NCBI GenBank assembly: GCA_028821125.1
Contig: JAPPHD010000054.1
Span: 1 to 42,407, forward strand
Direction: 5' to 3'
Origin: Gammaproteobacteria bacterium
Lineage (GTDB): Bacteria > Pseudomonadota > Gammaproteobacteria > Pseudomonadales > Azotimanducaceae
DNA: 42,407 nucleotides
Shown here: positions 16,090 to 24,435 of the stretch, one piece after another
Position numbering within the stretch: position 1 is the stretch's first letter
Layout of the letters: every line of letters begins with the position of its first letter
Program-made: the position numbers and the translations under genes
Notes under the pieces: model-generated
Told to the model about the DNA's origin: nothing
Seen by the model: only the letters and a program-made list of their open reading frames with translations
Database searches by the model: none

Positions 16090-18201
16090 ATGAGTTTACG
16101 GAAGACCGTTCTGCTGACGGCGTTGGCGGCGTTGCCGCTCGCCGTGTCCATGCCCGCCGCACTCGCCGAGGAAGGCGCGGAAGCCGCTGAGAGCCGGCCC
16201 GTCACCAGCCTCGAAGAGGTCATCGTCACCGCGCTGCGCCGGGAACAGTCGCTGCTGCAGGCGCCGCTCGCGGTGAGCGCTTTCGACGGGGACTTTCTCG
16301 AGGACATCGGCGCGCACCAGCTCGCCGACTTCCTGCTCGGCGCACCGGGCACGACCATCGTCGACACCGGTACCGGCGATACCCAGATCTACATCCGCGG
16401 GATGTCCTCCTTCTACGGCGACGGGGCGGTGGGCTATTACCTCGATGAGGTGCCGTTCGGCTTTCTCGGCCTGTCCCACGTTCCCGACGTGCGCACCTTC
16501 GATCTCGACCGCATCGAGGTGCTGCGCGGCCCCCAGGGCACGCTGTACGGCGCCAGTTCCCTGGGCGGCACGGTGCGCATCATCACCAACGATCCGGTCT
16601 TCAACGAGTTTCAGGGCAAGGTGGACGTGTTCGGCTCCGGCAGCCGCGGCGGCGGCGACAACTACGGGGTCAAGGCTGCCGTGAACGTGCCGCTGCTCGA
16701 CGACCGCCTGGCCATGCGCCTCGTGGCCACTACCGAAACCTACGACGGCTGGCTCAACGAGCCGCTGTCCGGGGAGGAAAAGGTGAACGACCGGGAGGTC
16801 GAGACACTGCGCGCCAAGCTCCGCTTCGCGCCGACCGAAAACGTCAATCTCGTGCTCGGGATCGCCAGCTACGATAACGCCATCGGCGCCTCGAATGACG
16901 GCGACGACGAAGGCAATTACCGCAATGCCTTCGCGCCGGGCGCACTGAACGCTGCGGACCAGGAATACGAACTGGCCAGCGCGATTCTCACGATCAGCAC
17001 GCAATGGTTCGACATCGTCAGCTCGACCTCGTGGTTCGACTTCGAACAGTCGTCGGGAGGAGTGATCGACGTCGTCCGCACGGCGGACACCATCGCCCAG
17101 GAGTTGCGGGTCAGCACCAACGACCTGGGGCCCTGGCATGTCACCGCGGGCGTCTACTACCGGGATCTCAGCACGGCGTTCGCCTTCGAGGTGCCGCCGT
17201 TTCCGCCGTCCACCCAGGACACGACCGGCGAATCCTGGGCGGTGTTCAGCGAAGTCACCTACTCGATCACCGATACCCTGGATGCAACGGTGGGCCTGCG
17301 CTACTTCGACGATACCCGCGACCGCAGCGACACGGTGATTGCCGGATTCGACTTCACGACCTTCATGCCCATCATCGAGACCGTCGAGTTCGAGGAGAAA
17401 TACTCCACCACCAACCCCAAGTTCAACCTCGGCTGGCGGCCGAACGAGAACTGGCTGATCTATGCCAACGCCGCCAAGGGCTTCCGCAGCGGCTTCCTGC
17501 AGCCGGGCATTTCGCTGTTCATCGCCGAACAGGTGGGCCTCGACATCGGCAACGGGGCCGAACCGGAGAAAGCCTGGAGCTACGAGATCGGCGCCAAGGC
17601 CCGGCTGGCGGACGGGCGCCTAGTCATCGAGACGGCCGCCTACCTCATCGACTGGGACAACCTGCAGACGGTGATCAGCGTGATTCCCGCGGCGCTCGGC
17701 GCCATCACCAACGCCGGCAAGGTCAAGGCCAAGGGCATCGACCTCGGTATCACCGCCGCTCCGGTCGAGGGCCTCGAGCTGACGTTGAGCGGGAGTTACA
17801 GCGACTCCAAGTACGGCGAGACCGTGACCGATGTGGGCGGCATCGTCGTCGCCGACGGGCAGCGGGTGCAGTTGTTCCCCGAGTGGACGGTGTCCGCTTC
17901 GGCTTCCTACCGCAGGAGCCTGGGAACGAGCGGCCTGCAGGGCACGGCGTACCTGCGCATGGACCACACCACGGAGCGGAGCCTGAACTTCGGCTCGGTG
18001 ACCACCGAGGGGGACAAGATCTCCCAGGGCTCCGCACGCGTCGGGGTCGAAGGGGGTCATTGGGGAGTCTACGCGTTCGTGGACAACCTGTTCGACGAGG
18101 ACGGCAAGGTAACCGGCGGCGGAATCCGGCCCGGATTCGAGGATCTGGCCACGCGCCTGCGCCCGCGCACGGTGGGGCTGAACCTGCGCCTGAGCTTCTG
18201 A
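16090..18201 (+). CDS. TonB-dependent outer-membrane receptor
   Basis: A 703-residue outer-membrane receptor. Signal peptide 1-26, TonB-box-like LEEVIVTA at 41-48, plug domain with YIRGM and the family's RIEVLRGPQGTLYGASSLGG segment, then a 22-strand barrel ending in RLSF with the terminal Phe needed for outer-membrane insertion. It imports scarce nutrients at the cost of TonB energy. The ligand cannot be read from the sequence. Genes downstream (DUF885 and S9 peptidases) suggest peptides or peptide-like molecules. No clear Shine-Dalgarno sequence and no iron-type regulator lie next to it. Confidence 0.93.
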   Translation: MSLRKTVLLTALAALPLAVSMPAALAEEGAEAAESRPVTSLEEVIVTALRREQSLLQAPLAVSAFDGDFLEDIGAHQLADFLLGAPGTTIVDTGTGDTQIYIRGMSSFYGDGAVGYYLDEVPFGFLGLSHVPDVRTFDLDRIEVLRGPQGTLYGASSLGGTVRIITNDPVFNEFQGKVDVFGSGSRGGGDNYGVKAAVNVPLLDDRLAMRLVATTETYDGWLNEPLSGEEKVNDREVETLRAKLRFAPTENVNLVLGIASYDNAIGASNDGDDEGNYRNAFAPGALNAADQEYELASAILTISTQWFDIVSSTSWFDFEQSSGGVIDVVRTADTIAQELRVSTNDLGPWHVTAGVYYRDLSTAFAFEVPPFPPSTQDTTGESWAVFSEVTYSITDTLDATVGLRYFDDTRDRSDTVIAGFDFTTFMPIIETVEFEEKYSTTNPKFNLGWRPNENWLIYANAAKGFRSGFLQPGISLFIAEQVGLDIGNGAEPEKAWSYEIGAKARLADGRLVIETAAYLIDWDNLQTVISVIPAALGAITNAGKVKAKGIDLGITAAPVEGLELTLSGSYSDSKYGETVTDVGGIVVADGQRVQLFPEWTVSASASYRRSLGTSGLQGTAYLRMDHTTERSLNFGSVTTEGDKISQGSARVGVEGGHWGVYAFVDNLFDEDGKVTGGGIRPGFEDLATRLRPRTVGLNLRLSF

Positions 18202-18347
18202 TCGCGGGCAGCCGGTTGAGGTTCGCCGGCCGGCACTGCGTCCACCCGTTCTGACACGTCTCCCGTGTCGGGGCTGCCTGGCGGCAGTTCCCGACCCGGG
18301 TGGCGTGGACGGACGAGCACTGCTCACCGATGTCGACTGGAGAAACA

Positions 18348-20189
18348 ATGACTGACTTGCTTCGAAACCACGGGCTTTTCGCGCTGGCCATAGCGGGGGC
18401 TGTTTTTCTGACGGGTTGCGCGGAGCCGGACGATGCGCCGGATGCGGGGCCGCAGGCAGTGACAGAGGCGGGGGCTGCCGGAACCGAGGCCGAAGCGACC
18501 GGCCAGGATGCGTCGGCTGCGGTGCTGGCGATGGCGGATCAGGTCATGGCCGACCTGGAGGACGCCTCGCCCTATCTGCAACTGCTCAAGGGGCGGCGCG
18601 TCGAGTCGCTGGGGGACAACAGCTTCGCCCATGTCGAGGCGCAGGCGGAGAAGGCTCGCACCGCGCTGGAGGAACTGCAGGCGATCGATGCGTCAAAGCT
18701 CGGCCACGACGATGGGATCACCTACGCGATCCTCGCGAGCGTGCTGCAGGACGCTACCGAATACCCGCAACACTTCTGGCACAAGTTCAACGTCACGCCC
18801 TATGCGGCGGGTTCGGTCTTCAGTTCAATGCTACCTTCGGCGCTGGCGACATACAGCATCGAGTCGGAAACGGACGGCGAAGGCTACCTGGGCCTGCTGC
18901 GGGACATCGGCCGCTACGTGAACGATGACCTGGCGCGGCTCAAGGGACAGGAAGAGCGGGGCATCCTGTTGCCCAAGCCCGCTATTCCCGGGGCCAGGAA
19001 GGTGTACGAAGCGTTGCGCGCGGGCATCGGCAATCAGGCGGCGGTTGCCCCGGAGCGGCTTTCCGCGCTGACCGACGAGCAGCAAACCAAGCTGAACGCG
19101 GGCATTGAGTCGGCCGTCGCCGAACAGGTGATTCCGGCCGTCGATGCGCTGCTCGAGTACATGGGCGATGACTATCTCGAGCGCGCTCCCGAGGCGGTTG
19201 GCCTCGGCCAGTACCCGGGCGGCGAGGCGGCTTACCGGTTCGCCATCCGCCAGGAAACCACCATGGACCTCGACCCCGGGGACATCCACGAGCGCGGCCT
19301 CGCCTACATGGCGGACATCCAGCGGCAGATGCAGGCGATCCGGTACGAACTGGGGTTCGAGGGAACGGCGGAGGAGTTTCACGATCAGATGCGCCAGGAT
19401 CCCCGCTTCTACGCGGAAACACCCGCACAGGTGGAAGAGCGCTACATGGCCTATATCCGGGAAATCGAGCCCCGCATCCCCGATTACTTCTCGGTGCTGC
19501 CCGAGGCGCCCTACGGCGTCAAGCGCCTCGACCCGGCGGCGGAACCGGGCATGACCTTCGGTTTCTACCAGCCGCCCAACGCGGCAAGCCCGCGCGGCAA
19601 CTACCGCTACAACGGCTCCAAGCTCGAGAGCCGCCCCATGGTCTGGACCGGCCCGCTCATCTTCCACGAGCTGGTTCCGGGCCACCACTTCCATATCGCC
19701 CTGCAGCGCGAGACCGAGGCGAGCACCGAACTGCGCAACCTCTCGAGCCTCTTCTACGCCGCCTTCACCGAGGGCTGGGCCAACTACGCCGCGAGCCTCG
19801 CCCTGGAGATGGGCATTCTGGACGACCCCTACGAGCGCTACGGCTGGCTGCTCTTCGATGCCTTCATAGCCAACCGCCTGGTGGTGGATACCGGCATGAA
19901 CCACTTCGGCTGGCCGCGGGAGAAGGCGATGACCTACATGCTCGCGAACACCTTCTCCAGCGAAGAGGAGACCGCCACGGAAACCCTGCGCTACTCCACC
20001 GACATGCCGGCCCAGGCGCTGGCCTACAAGCTCGGCCTGGAGAAGATCCGGGAACTGCGCGCCGCCCAGGAGGCGAAGCTGGGCGACGGGTTCGACATCC
20101 GCACGTTCCACGCCGCCGTCCTCGGCAGCGGCGCCATGCCCCTGCCGGTGCTGGAGGAGCATGTGGACTGGACCATGAGCCGGCACTGA
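18348..20189 (+). CDS. DUF885 family metallopeptidase-like lipoprotein
   Basis: A 613-residue DUF885 protein. It starts with a lipoprotein signal (Cys24 after FLTG), then an Ala/Glu/Asp-rich linker to about residue 55 and the DUF885 domain. The likely metal site is H440-E-L-V-P-G-H446-H447, a variant of the HExxH idea conserved in this family. A conserved downstream segment reads FTEGWANYAASLALEMG and supplies the usual Glu. ATG 18348 follows GGAG at 18339-18342. Family members are annotated as putative peptidases, with little biochemistry known. Its position between a TonB receptor and an S9 peptidase on one strand (36 bp to the next gene) supports periplasmic peptide breakdown. Confidence 0.88.
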   Translation: MTDLLRNHGLFALAIAGAVFLTGCAEPDDAPDAGPQAVTEAGAAGTEAEATGQDASAAVLAMADQVMADLEDASPYLQLLKGRRVESLGDNSFAHVEAQAEKARTALEELQAIDASKLGHDDGITYAILASVLQDATEYPQHFWHKFNVTPYAAGSVFSSMLPSALATYSIESETDGEGYLGLLRDIGRYVNDDLARLKGQEERGILLPKPAIPGARKVYEALRAGIGNQAAVAPERLSALTDEQQTKLNAGIESAVAEQVIPAVDALLEYMGDDYLERAPEAVGLGQYPGGEAAYRFAIRQETTMDLDPGDIHERGLAYMADIQRQMQAIRYELGFEGTAEEFHDQMRQDPRFYAETPAQVEERYMAYIREIEPRIPDYFSVLPEAPYGVKRLDPAAEPGMTFGFYQPPNAASPRGNYRYNGSKLESRPMVWTGPLIFHELVPGHHFHIALQRETEASTELRNLSSLFYAAFTEGWANYAASLALEMGILDDPYERYGWLLFDAFIANRLVVDTGMNHFGWPREKAMTYMLANTFSSEEETATETLRYSTDMPAQALAYKLGLEKIRELRAAQEAKLGDGFDIRTFHAAVLGSGAMPLPVLEEHVDWTMSRH

Positions 20190-20225
20190 GCGACGGCACG
20201 CCGAATCTATCGTAGGAGCAATTGC

Positions 20226-22280
20226 ATGATCCGAGTATCCCTGGCGCTTCTCATCCTCGCCGGCGGGGCCCAGGCGGCGCAGCCGCTGGCGCCGATGGAC
20301 CTCTTCGAGCTGGAGTACGCCACCGACGCGCAGATATCGCCGAACGGTGAACGGGTGGTGTACGTGCGTCATTTCAGCGACGTGATGACCGACCGCCGCT
20401 ATAAGAACCTCTGGATCATCGATGCGGACGGAACCGGCAACCGGCCGCTGAGCGCGGGCAAGCACAGGGTGAGCTCTCCCCGCTGGTCGCCGGACGGGAG
20501 CCGCCTGGCCTACCTTTCGGACGAGAGCGGCAGCGGGCAGATCCACGTGCGCTGGATGGATACGGGCGACACCGCGGCCATTACCAGCGGCGCCCACCCG
20601 CCCGGCAACATCGCCTGGTCGCCGGACGGCGGCCGCATCGCCTTCACGCGCCTGGTGCCGGAACCGCCGCTGGTCATCGGTGGGATGCCGCCGGCGCCGG
20701 AGGGCGCCGAGTGGGCGCCGCCGCCGAAATACACCGACAAGCTGGCGTTCCGCTTCGATCACGTGGGCGAGGTGCCGCCCGGTTACATGCACATCTTCGT
20801 GGTCGCCGCCGACGGCGGCACGCCGCGCCAGGTGACGCAGGGCGAGCGCCAGTTCGGCGTCGGCAACTTCGTCTGGGCGCCGGAGGGCGAGTCGTTCATC
20901 GTCTCGGCGGACCTCGCCGAAGGCCGGGAAATGTTCGGTGCGGGGAATCCGGACATCCACGAGGTCTCGCTGGAAGACGGCTCGGTCCGGCGGCTCATCG
21001 ACCGCGACGGGCCCGATGCGGCCGTGACGGTGTCGCCGGACGGCCGCCACATCGCCTATGTGGGTTACGACGACCGGCGCCAGGGTCATCAGCAGAACGA
21101 CCTGTACGTGGCGGACCGCGACGGCTCCAACGTCAGGAACCTGACCGGAACCTACGACCGGCACGTGCAGTCCGCCGCGCGCCGGGGCGGGGGCGGCCCG
21201 CAATGGGCGCCCGACGGCCGCGGCATCCATGCGGCCGTGCACGACGAGGGCAATGCGCGGCTCGTGCTTTTCTCCCTGGACGGCAGCCGCCGCATCGCCG
21301 CGGAAGACGTCGGCGCCGGCGAGATGGGCTATATCAGCCACAATACCCTCTTCTCGATCAGCGACCGGGGCAGGCTCGCGTACACGGTGCCGGGGCCCGC
21401 CATGCCGGGCGATGTGGCGGTTGCCGATCCCGGCCGTGCCGGGCGGATGCTGACCGGGCTGAACGATGACCTGTTCGCCGGTCGGGAACTCGGCCAGGTG
21501 GAAGAGTTGCGCTGGAAGTCATCGAAGGACGGCCGCGGTGTGCATGGCTGGATCATCAAGCCTCCCGGGTTCGACGCCTCCCGGAAATACCCGCTGATCC
21601 TGGAGATGCACGGCGGGCCCTTCGCGGACTACGGCGATGTCTTCGACACGGAAAAACAGCTCATGGCGGCCGCCGGTTACGTGGTGCTCTACACCAATCC
21701 CCGGGGCAGCATCAGCTACGGCGAGGAGTTCGGCAACCTCATCCACCACGCCTACCCGGGCGACGATTTCCACGACCTCGATTCGGCGGTGGACCACGTG
21801 ATCGGAATGGGATTCATCGACGAGAACCAGCTGTACGTTACCGGCGGCAGCGGCGGCGGCGTGCTCACCGCCTGGATGATCGGCAATACCGACCGCTTCC
21901 GCGCGGCGGTGGCGTTCTATCCGGTGATCAACTGGGAGAGTTTCATCTTCACCGCGGATCTGTCCGGACTGTTCCTGGAGTACTGGGTGCCCGGGCTGCC
22001 CTGGCGCCACCGCGACAACTTCGAGGCGCGCTCTCTGCTCAAGGTGTCCGAAAACGTGACCACGCCGACCCTGATCATGACCGGTGAGGAAGACTGGCGT
22101 ACGCCGATGTCGGAATCGGAGCAGTACTACAAGGCGCTCAAGCTGCAGGGCGTGGAGACCGTGCTGGTGCGGGTTCCGGAAGAGCCGCACGGCATCGTAG
22201 CGCGGCCGAGCCATGCCATGTCGAAGATGACGACGCTGCTCGGGTGGTTCGACAAGCACAGCGGGCATTCCGGCGACTGA
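20226..22280 (+). CDS. S9 family peptidase (acylaminoacyl/DPP type), secreted
   Basis: A 684-residue prolyl-oligopeptidase-family enzyme. Signal peptide 1-18, a beta-propeller with repeated SPDG motifs (residues 35-400), then the hydrolase domain. The triad is Ser542 in GGSGGG, Asp623 in GEEDWRTP and His655 in EEPHG. ATG 20226 is preceded by AGGAG at 20214-20218. It is expected in the periplasm, releasing dipeptides or acyl-amino acids. It follows the DUF885 gene closely and was probably transcribed with it and the TonB receptor. It is only distantly related to the other two S9 enzymes in this window, so the three are likely to differ in specificity. Confidence 0.92.
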   Translation: MIRVSLALLILAGGAQAAQPLAPMDLFELEYATDAQISPNGERVVYVRHFSDVMTDRRYKNLWIIDADGTGNRPLSAGKHRVSSPRWSPDGSRLAYLSDESGSGQIHVRWMDTGDTAAITSGAHPPGNIAWSPDGGRIAFTRLVPEPPLVIGGMPPAPEGAEWAPPPKYTDKLAFRFDHVGEVPPGYMHIFVVAADGGTPRQVTQGERQFGVGNFVWAPEGESFIVSADLAEGREMFGAGNPDIHEVSLEDGSVRRLIDRDGPDAAVTVSPDGRHIAYVGYDDRRQGHQQNDLYVADRDGSNVRNLTGTYDRHVQSAARRGGGGPQWAPDGRGIHAAVHDEGNARLVLFSLDGSRRIAAEDVGAGEMGYISHNTLFSISDRGRLAYTVPGPAMPGDVAVADPGRAGRMLTGLNDDLFAGRELGQVEELRWKSSKDGRGVHGWIIKPPGFDASRKYPLILEMHGGPFADYGDVFDTEKQLMAAAGYVVLYTNPRGSISYGEEFGNLIHHAYPGDDFHDLDSAVDHVIGMGFIDENQLYVTGGSGGGVLTAWMIGNTDRFRAAVAFYPVINWESFIFTADLSGLFLEYWVPGLPWRHRDNFEARSLLKVSENVTTPTLIMTGEEDWRTPMSESEQYYKALKLQGVETVLVRVPEEPHGIVARPSHAMSKMTTLLGWFDKHSGHSGD

Positions 22281-22384
22281 AGGACGTTGGCAAATGGGGC
22301 CGGAGCGGTAACACCGGAGGCCGTGCCGCGTCCAATGAAACGCGAGGGCGGGAATCGCCATGGCAGGAATAAGGAAACCGGCAA

Positions 22385-22651
22385 ATGTCCAGACAGCGAA
22401 TCATCGAACTTCAGCAGCAGATCCAGCAATCGATTGAGGAACTTGGCGAGCTGCTGAAACAGAGCCGCGGCGAACCGGTAGCGGATTACAGGTTCGCCAC
22501 CACGGAGGGCGAGGCGAGCCTGTCCGAACTGTTCGCCGGCAAGGACACCCTGCTGGCCATTCACAACATGGGGCAGGGATGCCGCTACTGCACGGTGTGG
22601 GCCGACGGGTTCAACGGCTTTCTGCCGCACTTGGATCTTATTATCGCTTAA
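22385..22651 (+). pseudogene. DUF899 thioredoxin-like gene, 3'-truncated
   Basis: The first 83 or so residues are a good DUF899 (thioredoxin-fold) start: an N-terminal helix, the ELFAGKDTLLAIHNMGQGC segment and CRYCTVWADGFNGFLPHL around residue 60-82. Then homology ends abruptly at about base 22633, and after five unrelated residues a TAA follows at 22649. Full DUF899 proteins run on for at least another hundred residues that include the rest of the fold. The break coincides with a sharp drop in GC content. The other half is not visible on the far side of the DUF4143 gene, so this looks like a deletion or insertion scar, not a simple interruption. Confidence 0.78.
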
Positions 22652-22981
22652 ACTGCAAATCTGGCCTTTTTCGCGATTAAATTTAATAAAAACAATAAGT
22701 TGGTTATTTCACATTGTTTCATTGCAGTGAGAAAGCTGGGCAGGGAATTCTCGTCTCGCGCGCGGATAGAGTCGCGAAATCGTCGAAAATTGGGGGCGGC
22801 CTTGTCGTATACGCGCCGAGGTCCGGTGTGAGGCTATCCCGCGGCTTGAGGGCGCCCCACCCTTGCCTTCGATTCCGGTGTTGGCGGCGGACCGCCCCCA
22901 TTACCTCTCGGATACGAAAACAGGGGTCAAAAATCATAATTATAGATGGATTTTTGACCCCTATTGGCGTATATACCTCGT
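22652..22981. other. AT-rich junction segment with hairpins
   Basis: No gene. Bases 22636-22740 are strikingly AT-rich for this chromosome. A long-range inverted repeat TGGGGGCGG (22791-22799) / CCGCCCCCA (22892-22900) encloses 92 bases. A perfect hairpin follows at 22922-22962. The segment lies exactly between the truncated DUF899 gene and the ATPase gene, and looks imported. Confidence 0.6.
22922..22962. repeat. Perfect 14-bp-stem hairpin upstream of the DUF4143 gene
   Basis: AGGGGTCAAAAATC (22922-22935) is followed by a 13-base AT-rich loop and its exact reverse complement (22949-22962). It ends 20 bases before the ATG of the ATPase gene. The stem would form in DNA or in the leader RNA; the loop also holds a TATAGA string (22941-22946) usable as a -10 element. 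It resembles palindromic repeat units or element ends, but no second copy is in this window. Confidence 0.8.
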
Positions 22982-24385
22982 ATGGATCGCCACCAGCAGA
23001 CAGATCTCAGCAATTGGCTGCACTCCCCGCGCCGCAAACCACTTATCGTTCGTGGGGCACGGCAGGTCGGCAAATCCACCTTGGTGGAGCTACTCGCCAA
23101 GGAAGACGGCAGAAGCCTGTTCACAGTCAACCTGGAACGCCATCCAGACCTTGGCCAGGTGTTTGCGAGCAACGACCCGTTGGCCATCGTAAACCTGCTG
23201 CAAAGCACCCTCGATACGCCCTTGTCGGCTGACGGCCTTCTCTTCCTCGACGAGATTCAGGCCGCGCCCGCTGCCATCGCCTCATTACGGTACTTTCTCG
23301 AGGAAATGCCGCACCTGGCCGTTGTAGCCGCCGGGTCGCTGATGGAGTTCACATTGGCCGAGCACACCTTCTCCATGCCGGTGGGTCGGGTGAACTACCT
23401 CCACGTCGGGCCGATGACCTTCACGGAGTTCCTGAACGCCGTCGGCAAGGGCGGGCTTGCCCGCACCATTGCCGAGTTCGAGTGGCCTGCCGATCAAGAA
23501 TCCCCTATCCCGGAAGTAATCCACGAGCGCCTCCGGGAACAGCTCCGCCTGTATCAGTATGTTGGCGGCATGCCCGAGGCCGTATCCGTCTTCGCCGACA
23601 CTGGAAGCCTGCGCAATGTTGACGAAGTCCACGCCAGCATCACCGGCACTTACCACGACGATTTTCCCAAGTATGCCGCACGCCGCGACATGACACGGAT
23701 GCTGCGCGTGTTCAACTTCGCGGCCCGCCAGCCAGGCCGCAAGGTGAAGTTCAGCAACATTTCGCCAAACGACCAGAGTGCAACCCTTCGCCGCGATATC
23801 GACCTGCTGGCGATGGCCCGGGTGGTTGCCAAGGTGACGCACAGCGCCTGTTCCAGCCTGCCACTGCAAGCCGATCTGAAAGAGAACGTCTTCAAGCTGC
23901 TCTTTCTCGATGTTGGGTTGATGAACGCGATTTCCGGCGTCGGATGGGAGACCATCCAGGCCGCCGGCAACTCCGAGCTGGTCAACGCCGGCAGCAGCGC
24001 CGAACAATTCATCGGCCAGCACCTTCAATACCTGCTCGCCCAACGGCCCAACCGCGAACTCACCTACTGGCTGCGCGAGGGCCGGTCCAACAATGCGGAG
24101 GTGGATTACGTCGTCGAACTGGTGGGTCAGATTGTGCCGATAGAGGTCAAGGCAGGCCGTGTTGGCACCCTCAAGTCACTGCACCAGTTCATGGCGGAGA
24201 AGGAAACACCCTTGGCGGTTCGATTTGACGCCTCCCCGCCAAGCCTCCAGGAGGTGCGGGCGGAAGTGCGCACCAAGAACGCCGTCAGGCAAGTCCGCTA
24301 CCGGCTGCTGTCGCTGCCGCTCTATCTTGTCGAGCGCCTGCCGAACATCGTAAAGGGGGTCCTGAGCTCTGGACCGTTGGAGTAA
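22982..24385 (+). CDS. AAA+ ATPase with DUF4143 domain
   Basis: A 467-residue protein of the AAA_14/DUF4143 group. Walker A is GARQVGKST at residues 25-33, and Walker B is GLLFLDEIQ near residue 86. The AAA core is followed by the DUF4143 helical part. A C-terminal strand pair reads NAEVDYVVELVGQIVPIEVK, the E-x-D / E-x-K layout of a PD-(D/E)XK-like nuclease fold. ATG 22982 was taken because the earlier TTG lies inside the hairpin. These ATPases are common in accessory DNA, often as solitary genes, and have been speculated to act in defence or toxin-like roles; no function is established. Lower GC than its neighbours supports recent arrival. Confidence 0.88.
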   Translation: MDRHQQTDLSNWLHSPRRKPLIVRGARQVGKSTLVELLAKEDGRSLFTVNLERHPDLGQVFASNDPLAIVNLLQSTLDTPLSADGLLFLDEIQAAPAAIASLRYFLEEMPHLAVVAAGSLMEFTLAEHTFSMPVGRVNYLHVGPMTFTEFLNAVGKGGLARTIAEFEWPADQESPIPEVIHERLREQLRLYQYVGGMPEAVSVFADTGSLRNVDEVHASITGTYHDDFPKYAARRDMTRMLRVFNFAARQPGRKVKFSNISPNDQSATLRRDIDLLAMARVVAKVTHSACSSLPLQADLKENVFKLLFLDVGLMNAISGVGWETIQAAGNSELVNAGSSAEQFIGQHLQYLLAQRPNRELTYWLREGRSNNAEVDYVVELVGQIVPIEVKAGRVGTLKSLHQFMAEKETPLAVRFDASPPSLQEVRAEVRTKNAVRQVRYRLLSLPLYLVERLPNIVKGVLSSGPLE

Positions 24386-24435
24386 CGAGGCGATGCCCCA
24401 TACAACTCGCGGTCGAAAAAAATCTGGCGTGGCGC

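Noticed and set aside
18831-21341. An 836-codon open frame on the minus strand opposite the DUF885 and S9 genes
   Set aside because: GC-rich codon bias leaves the antisense frame free of stops. The product is His/Arg/Gly-rich, has no domain or signal, and overlaps two well-supported genes.
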